NCBI GenBank assembly: GCA_021731345.1
Contig: JAKFXO010000099.1
Coordinates: 1-15,801 of the forward strand
Direction: 5' to 3'
Length of the DNA: 15,801 bases
Origin: Candidatus Peribacterales bacterium
GTDB taxonomy: Bacteria > Patescibacteriota > Gracilibacteria > Peribacterales > Peribacteraceae
Below the pieces are notes generated by a model, which saw only the letters and a program-made list of their open reading frames with translations, ran no database searches and was not told the DNA's origin. Of this stretch, positions 7,407 to 12,052 are shown one piece after another (the first letter of the stretch is position 1; each line of letters begins with the position of its first letter). The position numbers were made by a program, and so were the translations under genes.

Positions 7407-7516
7407 GCTGGCTTTGAACCCAGCACAATTCCCGAAAGGGCATGTGCTCGGTTGGTAGCCGGCATATGTTCTTTCACTTCACTCTCAGTGCCCGAAAGGG
7501 CGGAAAGGCAACTACC
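7407..7516 (+). promoter_or_regulatory. Structured 5' leader with paired CCCGAAAGGG hairpins
   Basis: Predicted helices in order: GCTGG/CCAGC (7407-7411 with 7420-7424); a two-tier hairpin, GCACA/TGTGC (7423-7427 with 7443-7447) topped by CCC-GAAA-GGG (7431-7440); and GCCC-GAAA-GGGC (7490-7501). Both tips are GNRA tetraloops, and the ten bases CCCGAAAGGG occur identically at 7431 and 7491. GGTAGCC (7454-7460) can pair with GGC..CTACC (7507-7516), the segment between the Shine-Dalgarno and the ATG, which would block initiation. This looks like a cis-regulatory RNA. It does not match a riboswitch class I can recall. Confidence 0.45.
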
Positions 7517-8227
7517 ATGTTGCGAAAACTTCGGAGGACGAATCGAAAGGTGAACGAGGCTTCGATCGAAAGCATGTGGGGAAACCTCCACACTCTTTGG
7601 ACCCAAGCCCCTCTGTCATTCATCGAACTCGTCCGAAAAGCTCGAACGCGGAAGCATCGGATTTTCAATGATCCGAGCACGTCATTCCTTGAATATTTCA
7701 TCGATCCAAGGAGTAACGGTGCTGTTCACGACACGTATCGCGAGCTCATCGGTGCCTGCGTCGAGAACAATGGGCTCAAGATGGTCCTCTGTCGTCCATG
7801 GATGGACGATGGTGAACCGATCGACGAACGTGTGGCTCTGAAAGGTAACATGACCGGAACGCCGCACCTCGTCGATGGCGTGATGGACCTCCTCTTGCAC
7901 CTGCAAGAGGAACACTACCCTGCGTTCGTTGAGTTAGTCCGACTCGTCCGTGACGAGAAGCCTGCGAGCAAATTGTTCGCTGGCACGATCGAAACGCTGG
8001 TTGCGTGCGGAGCCGCCGAAGTGGTGGACTACACGTATGAACTGGCGATGCAAGTGATCGCAGGTATGGACCCGAAGCCTGACCCACGTAAGCCGATCGT
8101 GATGCGTCGTGCACGCAAGCTCGTCGTCCGCGACACAGTTGCCTCAATCCTCAAGATCACCGCAAGTGGTCAAAAGGGTCTGGGATTCACTCTTGGCTGT
8201 CCGTACCTCGAGAGTCCGACTGAATGA
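7517..8227 (+). CDS. Orphan 236-residue protein
   Basis: No family is recognised. The start at 7517 is chosen over an in-frame ATG at 7442 because GGAAAGG sits 8 bases upstream, while the 7442 ATG falls inside the structured leader. The N-terminus is strongly basic (LRKLRRTNRK). Residues 15-55 and 118-190 each contain a similar helical unit around an F-V/I-E-L-V-R motif (SFIELVRKART at 34-44; AFVELVRLVRD at about 133-143), suggesting two divergent repeats of an all-helical domain. The DGVMDLLLHLQEEHYP and ETLVACGAAEVVDYTYELAM stretches are amphipathic helices. There is no signal peptide or membrane segment. It is a stand-alone gene with its own promoter, structured leader and 3' hairpin. Codon choice (many CGT, CGA and GTC) and GC look a little higher than in its neighbours, which could reflect transfer or high expression. 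Confidence 0.76.
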   Translation: MLRKLRRTNRKVNEASIESMWGNLHTLWTQAPLSFIELVRKARTRKHRIFNDPSTSFLEYFIDPRSNGAVHDTYRELIGACVENNGLKMVLCRPWMDDGEPIDERVALKGNMTGTPHLVDGVMDLLLHLQEEHYPAFVELVRLVRDEKPASKLFAGTIETLVACGAAEVVDYTYELAMQVIAGMDPKPDPRKPIVMRRARKLVVRDTVASILKITASGQKGLGFTLGCPYLESPTE

Positions 8228-8266
8228 AGTGAATGACCCGTCATGCTGAAAGACATGACAACCATT

Positions 8267-8298
8267 GAGACCCTGCACCTACCAAGGTGTGGGGTCTC
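8267..8298 (+). terminator. Strong hairpin after the orphan gene
   Basis: GAGACCCTGCACCT (8267-8280) pairs with AGGTGTGGGGTCTC (8285-8298) around ACCA: a 14-bp stem with two G-U wobbles, 39 bases past the stop. Only TTCAC follows, so the U-tract is poor. It may be an atypical terminator or an mRNA-stabilising hairpin. Confidence 0.5.
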
Positions 8299-8369
8299 TT
8301 CACAAAAATGAATGTCAGAACTGTTCAAGGTGATCGTCTTGGTTCGCTTTTGCTTGAGTGATTTCATTT

Positions 8370-8394
8370 CCACTTTTTTGACGCAAAAAAGTGG
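8370..8394. repeat. Perfect inverted repeat CCACTTTTTTG/CAAAAAAGTGG
   Basis: Two 11-base arms surround ACG; the flanking T-A pair extends the stem to 12 bp. Each arm combines a GTGG/CCAC base with a six-base A or T run, an arrangement seen in dispersed hairpin repeats and element ends. Confidence 0.75.
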
Positions 8395-8448
8395 AGTAAA
8401 AAACAGTCGCTGTGAAAAAATATCCTGCGCATCAATCGCTCGGGAGCT

Positions 8449-8493
8449 AGAAAAGCGCAAACTCGGCCTACGGCCTCAAACATGCGCTTTTCT
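8449..8493. repeat. Inverted repeat with nested palindrome
   Basis: AGAAAAGCGC (8449-8458) and GCGCTTTTCT (8484-8493) are perfect 10-base arms. The 25-base interior contains GGCC-TAC-GGCC, giving a stem, internal loop and terminal stem. Confidence 0.72.
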
Positions 8494-8676
8494 GTACGCT
8501 CCGCTCGCGAAGATGCGCGACGGAATTTTTTCAAGGCGACGACGTAGTGCTTCTTCAGTCTGTGACTCACGCCACGAACATTCAAAGACGTAGTCGAAAA
8601 TTCCTTTCAACCCCACGTCCAGCACCCTATTGGGCACCGAACGGGTGTGGTCGATAACTAGCAGGTTAGGACTGGA

Positions 8677-8704
8677 GGGTAATGGGGGTTTGGGGGATCT
8701 AGGG
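8677..8704 (+). other. G-quadruplex motif
   Basis: Four G-runs on the plus strand, GGG-TAAT-GGGGG-TTT-GGGGG-ATCTA-GGG, satisfy the standard G3+N1-7 pattern. The last run overlaps the adjacent hairpin, so the two structures would be alternatives. Confidence 0.6.
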
Positions 8705-8730
8705 AACCTGGTAAGGTTCCCTGGTCCCCT
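8692..8730. repeat. Long hairpin AGGGAACCT-GGTA-AGGTTCCCT with GC-rich base
   Basis: A perfect 9-bp stem (8701-8709 with 8714-8722) is extended by GGGGGA...TCCCCT (8692-8697 with 8725-8730), with one bulged T and a C-G and T-G pair between. AAAAAG, not T, follows on the plus strand, so it is not a classical terminator in either direction. Confidence 0.65.
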
Positions 8731-8797
8731 AAAAAGAAACCGAGAAACGACATATATGATCGTCTTTGGTTTTTTGTGCATCTAAAGTTGGCAACTT

Positions 8798-9835
8798 TCA
8801 GTACCTCGAACTCAACGGTTTTCTCTGCTCCGATCCCACCGCCGGAATTCCAACAAGTACTGCTTCTTCATCAATACATTTCTCCGCTCGAAACGCTTTC
8901 CACATTTGCTGACCGCCTTCGAAGAGAATACTCGAGATTCCATGAAAACCCTCTGCAGGCGTCGTCAGTGCCTTCCACAGTGCTGAGAAATCAATGCCTG
9001 TTTCCGTATGAGGGACTTCCATCACGCGCACGCCTCGTTTCATGAGTTCAGGAATCACTGCGCGAACAGCATCAGGCAAACCAGGCTTGATGATGAGCAT
9101 GGTATTTGCTGCGTACTCATCACTCACAAGATTTGCCTCAAGCGGCATACGAAGTCGTGAATCAATGATGATACGAAGAGGTTGGTACGACGTAGGTAGA
9201 TGGCGAATGGTGAGACGAGGATTATCCATGAGTGCAGTCCCGATTCCGATGAGGACAGCATCACACTTCGCACGGAGAAATTCGTGTGTCCATCGATCTT
9301 GCTCGGGCGTTGTGATCTTGAGAAACGTTCCATCCGGACCCGCGAATTCTCCATCAGGCGTACGTGCCTGTTGCATGACAATCCACGGCCTGCCTTTTGT
9401 CATGAGTGAAACGTAGCCACGGTTCAACCGAAGACAGTCCGCCGTCATGCCACTTGCGATCTCCACCATCACACCGCTCAATCGAAGAAGATCAATTCCT
9501 TTTCCAGCGACCGCAGGATTTGGGTCCACCATTCCGATAACGACGTTCTTGATCCCTTTTTCGATCAGCATTTGCGCACACGGCGGCGTCTTTTTTTTCT
9601 CATGGCAACAGGGTTCCAAATTCACATACAGAATATCTTTTGAATCAATTTTTTGATCAAACTTTTCTAGTAACTGACGCTCTGCATGAGCTTTTCCAAA
9701 TGCTTCATGAAAACCTTCAGCAATGATTTTTCCATCACGAACAAGTACCGCACCGACCATTGGATTGGTACCTGTTTTCCCCCTCCCCTTTTCGGCGAGC
9801 TCAAGCGTGCGACGAATGAACGAATCGTGGCTCAT
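8798..9835 (-). CDS. ribD: RibD-like deaminase/reductase, short at the C-terminus
   Basis: RibD is a bifunctional riboflavin-pathway enzyme that deaminates the diaminopyrimidine phosphoribosyl intermediate and then reduces its ribose. The N-terminal cytidine-deaminase-like domain is complete: NPMVGAVLV (24-32), the zinc/catalytic motif HAE (50-52), and PCCHEKKKTPPC (75-86), one residue longer than the usual spacing. The reductase half begins near 150, with TPDGEF, LRAKCDAVLIGIGTALMDNPRL and the LFEGGQQ element near 294-300. It stops at residue 345, where relatives continue for about 20-45 residues; the last 12 look unrelated. The ATG at 9835 fits the family N-terminus. A GTG at 9868, overlapping the upstream gene and behind GGAAG, would add 11 residues. 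No other riboflavin gene is present here. It is the last gene of the operon. Confidence 0.85.
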   Translation of the reverse strand: MSHDSFIRRTLELAEKGRGKTGTNPMVGAVLVRDGKIIAEGFHEAFGKAHAERQLLEKFDQKIDSKDILYVNLEPCCHEKKKTPPCAQMLIEKGIKNVVIGMVDPNPAVAGKGIDLLRLSGVMVEIASGMTADCLRLNRGYVSLMTKGRPWIVMQQARTPDGEFAGPDGTFLKITTPEQDRWTHEFLRAKCDAVLIGIGTALMDNPRLTIRHLPTSYQPLRIIIDSRLRMPLEANLVSDEYAANTMLIIKPGLPDAVRAVIPELMKRGVRVMEVPHTETGIDFSALWKALTTPAEGFHGISSILFEGGQQMWKAFRAEKCIDEEAVLVGIPAVGSEQRKPLSSRY

Positions 9836-9860
9836 CAAGAAAGAGTATGCAGGAAAATAC

Positions 9861-11465
9861 TTAGCCACGCTCAGCTTCCATCACAGCAGTCAGATCGATA
9901 TTCGAAATCTTGAGAAGCGAAAGAAGTTTTGTAAGCGAGGATCCGGCCGCAGCGAGCGCTACGTCTTTGCCGCTCTTGCGCAGAGCGGTCGAGAATGTGA
10001 TCGAATCGTCCGCGAAGTCCACGGCTTCGGCTCCGATGCCGCCGCTACCGACAAGAGTGCGCTTGGCTTCCGTCGATGCGAGAATGGCGACAAGTCGTTC
10101 TTTGAACGCAGTCTCATCTGAGAGCACCGCGGCAACTTCATCGAGTGAGTAGCCTTTGGACTTGAGCGCGACGACGAACCAGTAGAAACACTGACCTGCT
10201 TCGTCGATAGCGTCTTTCTGCGTCTCTTTGCGGATCGCCCTGGAGAGCTCACCAGCTTCGCTCACAAAACGCCCGGCACAAAAGTCTGGGCCCTGTCCAA
10301 GAGCTTTCACAGTCGACGAAGTTTGGCTGCCACCGCTGGCACGTTCATCAATCTTGGAAGCGAGACTTACGAGCCAGTCGGCAACCTCGCCCCTCTTTTG
10401 CTCGGCATCCGGAATAGCTGAAGATGCCTCTGCAGTCTTTGAATCTGAATTAAAAGGCAGAATACGGACCACGTTTGACGTATCAGGATCCGGTTCGGCA
10501 TTAAGCGGGGAGCTTGTGAGCAGGTCTCTAGCGCCGCGGGACATGAGGTCGGCACGCACGGCGTTCTGACTTTTTTCAGGAACTGAGATAGTAACAGACG
10601 ACCATTCTTCGCCGTCTCTCGTCAGAAGCGGCGAGATGGTGGGGCCTTTCATGCCGAGATTGGCGAAACGCGACAACTCGGAGTTGCGCGCATTGAAAAC
10701 GAACGTGACGAATCTGTTCACCGTTCGTGCGGACTCCAATGCGAGACCCATCTCGCGGAGCATGTCCCGAGACCTCCTGGATGCATTTTTGATATTGCTA
10801 GCGTACAAATCTGTCGTGATGCGGTCGAGATCAAGGTACGGGAGATCAAGCATGCTACCTGTCGGATAGGTGAAGGTCTCAACGATCTGGAGATCATTCT
10901 GACGAGCTGTATCCCCGGAACCGACAATTTCAAATGCGCCAACTCTTGGCTCTTGCGTGCGCCAATCATTGACGCGAGTATCGGCTCCTTCCGTTTGCCT
11001 GACAGGAGTCCGCACACCAAGGCCTGCAAGCGAACGCTCTGCGAGACCTGCATATTTACTGAAGATGAGACGACCGTCGAGATCAGCCTCAGTTTCGACC
11101 CTGGATTCATTCGGCACCAAAAATCTCATCCGGCATTCGCCGATATTGAGCGATACGAGCTTTTGAATATCGGACTGCACACCTAGTGACATCGTTGCGA
11201 TATCGGCTTCAGCAAGAACATCGGAACCCACGAGGATGCCGAGCGACTGCTGCTGGAAAAGCTCAAGCTGCGTCGAGAGCGCATCAGCGCCTTTGACACC
11301 TCGAAAGATAAAGTCACCTTGTTCGATTTGATCACGGCGATCGAAGCCATTAGCCACTTTGTCGTACCCTGCAGCGAGCAGGAGGCCGCGAACGCTGTTG
11401 CGAGGGCCTGAGCCCTCAAGCGCGTTTTTAGGGAGGATGACGTACTGTTTTTCTGCGGAGTTCAT
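9861..11465 (-). CDS. HisG-like/HisE-like fusion protein (ATP phosphoribosyltransferase + phosphoribosyl-ATP pyrophosphatase)
   Basis: The 534 residues carry two histidine-pathway modules. Residues 5-320 resemble long-form HisG: GILVGSDVL (76-84), LNIGECRMRFLVP (106-118), DLDGRLIFSKY (128-138), VGSGDTARQNDLQIVET (181-197) and a regulatory-domain motif, GMKGPTISPLL (271-281) then VTISVPEK...GARDLL (291-316). Residues 355-450 resemble HisE, a MazG-like fold: a WLVSLASKIDER helix, the EAGE pair (403-406) and DEAGQCFYW (421-429). HisG joins PRPP to ATP and HisE removes pyrophosphate. Oddities: the PRPP loop reads ETFTYPTGSML instead of the usual (E/S)TGxTL; the second HisE motif ends in Q rather than D; residues 451-534 are an extra unassigned tail; and fusion in this order is unusual. 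It lies between a TrpR-family regulator and ribD. The leader is C-rich, without a Shine-Dalgarno. HisG homology is moderately sure, activity is not. Confidence 0.78.
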   Translation of the reverse strand: MNSAEKQYVILPKNALEGSGPRNSVRGLLLAAGYDKVANGFDRRDQIEQGDFIFRGVKGADALSTQLELFQQQSLGILVGSDVLAEADIATMSLGVQSDIQKLVSLNIGECRMRFLVPNESRVETEADLDGRLIFSKYAGLAERSLAGLGVRTPVRQTEGADTRVNDWRTQEPRVGAFEIVGSGDTARQNDLQIVETFTYPTGSMLDLPYLDLDRITTDLYASNIKNASRRSRDMLREMGLALESARTVNRFVTFVFNARNSELSRFANLGMKGPTISPLLTRDGEEWSSVTISVPEKSQNAVRADLMSRGARDLLTSSPLNAEPDPDTSNVVRILPFNSDSKTAEASSAIPDAEQKRGEVADWLVSLASKIDERASGGSQTSSTVKALGQGPDFCAGRFVSEAGELSRAIRKETQKDAIDEAGQCFYWFVVALKSKGYSLDEVAAVLSDETAFKERLVAILASTEAKRTLVGSGGIGAEAVDFADDSITFSTALRKSGKDVALAAAGSSLTKLLSLLKISNIDLTAVMEAERG

Positions 11466-11534
11466 GGGGGGATTGGGGGAGTCGGAAGAAAAACTTCTTG
11501 GGGGAGAAGCGTATGAATCGGGATCTGCAGAGGC

Positions 11535-11948
11535 TTACTGATTCTTGGCCTTCTCGAGATATTTCTGCAGAACTGATACCGGCTTCTCACTCGGGGTATA
11601 GGTCTCGCTTTGCGCGGGAGGCGCACTAGAGACCATACGATGATGTCGATGGGCGTTGAGGACTTTTCTGTATCCACCCTGTCCGTTCTCCAAAAACTTT
11701 CCAACGCGTGTCACGGTCGTGGTACTTGCTCCGGTATTCTTTGCGATCTCTCGATACGTAATTCCCTGCGCCAACTGCTTCGCCACTTCAAACCTCTCAC
11801 TCCATGCCTGAAGCTCAGAGAGAGTTGCAATATCGCGGAGGAAATTAGCCATCTCCTCTTCGGTATTGAGCTGGGTCATGGCTGTGCACAGGGCACGGAA
11901 CCATGGTTCCTTGTTCCAGCTGTCGTCGGTGAAGCGTCGTTTTCCCAT
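11535..11948 (-). CDS. TrpR/YerC-family transcriptional regulator
   Basis: The protein has 137 residues from the ATG at 11948. Residues 14-94 fit the TrpR-related YerC/YecD family: LNTEEEMANFLRDIATLSEL (27-46), then RFEVAKQLAQGITYREIAK (52-70), whose second half with NTGASTTTVTRVGKFLENGQ (71-90) is the helix-turn-helix. GGYRKVL follows. The polar tail from about residue 100 (PPAQSETYTPSEKP) looks disordered. Relatives in Firmicutes have been linked by comparative genomics to histidine biosynthesis (HisR); I recall this rather than having tested it, but the HisG/HisE-like gene directly downstream agrees. An upstream in-frame GTG/ATG extension to 12008 is rejected because it crosses the promoter. 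The promoter is covered by tandem direct repeats, suggesting autoregulation. The mRNA would start about 3 bases before the ATG. Confidence 0.9.
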   Translation of the reverse strand: MGKRRFTDDSWNKEPWFRALCTAMTQLNTEEEMANFLRDIATLSELQAWSERFEVAKQLAQGITYREIAKNTGASTTTVTRVGKFLENGQGGYRKVLNAHRHHRMVSSAPPAQSETYTPSEKPVSVLQKYLEKAKNQ

Positions 11949-11957
11949 AGGGGAGGC

Positions 11958-11986
11958 ATAGTAACTCGCTAATACAAGCGTGTCAA
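11958..11986 (-). promoter_or_regulatory. Promoter of the regulator-hisG/E-ribD operon
   Basis: Minus strand: a perfect -35 TTGACA (11981-11986), a 17-bp spacer and TACTAT (11958-11963). The predicted start near 11951 gives a leader of about 3 bases before the ATG at 11948, with no room for a Shine-Dalgarno. Confidence 0.75.
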
Positions 11987-12000
11987 CTCGATAACACAAG
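11963..12000. repeat. Tandem 16-bp direct repeats over the promoter (candidate operators)
   Basis: AACTCGCTAATACAAG (11963-11978) and AACTCGATAACACAAG (11985-12000) are identical at 14 of 16 positions and exactly 22 bp apart, about two helical turns. One copy touches the -10, the other overlaps the -35. Each is a rough CTyG-n6-CrAG dyad when read on the minus strand. Operator function is inferred. Confidence 0.68.
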
Positions 12001-12010
12001 ATGCACAAGA

Positions 12011-12030
12011 AAAAAGCCCCACTTTGGGGC
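12011..12030 (-). terminator. Intrinsic terminator of fusA
   Basis: Minus strand: GCCCCA-AAG-TGGGGC (12016-12030) followed by TTTTT, 22 bases past the fusA stop. Confidence 0.88.
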
Positions 12031-12052
12031 TTCTTTCTGTCTCACATGCGAT

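Larger units (their letters stand above)
8299..8797. other. Gene-free, hairpin-rich interval
   Basis: About 500 bases hold no convincing gene. Open frames on both strands are short, lack ribosome-binding sites and read through inverted repeats. The interval contains three strong inverted repeats and a G-quadruplex motif (listed separately), plus a smaller stem CACCC/GGGTG (8623-8627 with 8643-8647). It does not match tmRNA, RNase P RNA, SRP RNA or a tRNA by their conserved motifs. It may hold an unrecognised RNA, a dispersed repeat element or decayed DNA beyond the truncated ribD end. Confidence 0.5.

Noticed and set aside
7407..7516. Cyclic-di-GMP (GEMM) riboswitch, suggested by GGTTGGTAGCCGGC and GAAA loops
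   Set aside because: The other conserved GEMM elements are missing and the helix order does not fit, so it is left as an unclassified leader.
8312..8593. A 93-residue plus-strand open frame in the same interval
   Set aside because: It is built largely from the two inverted repeats and has no Shine-Dalgarno or recognisable motif.
8476..8781. A 101-residue minus-strand open frame in the gene-free interval
   Set aside because: It has no ribosome-binding site, reads straight through the long hairpin and the C-rich complement of the G-quadruplex, and shows no familiar motif. It is possible, but not supported.
8299..8797. Possible tmRNA, RNase P RNA, SRP RNA or tRNA
   Set aside because: None of their conserved core motifs (for example the tmRNA tag-start region, the RNase P GAGGAAAGUCC element, the SRP GGAA/AGCA loop, the T-arm GGTTCGA) is present in a coherent arrangement.
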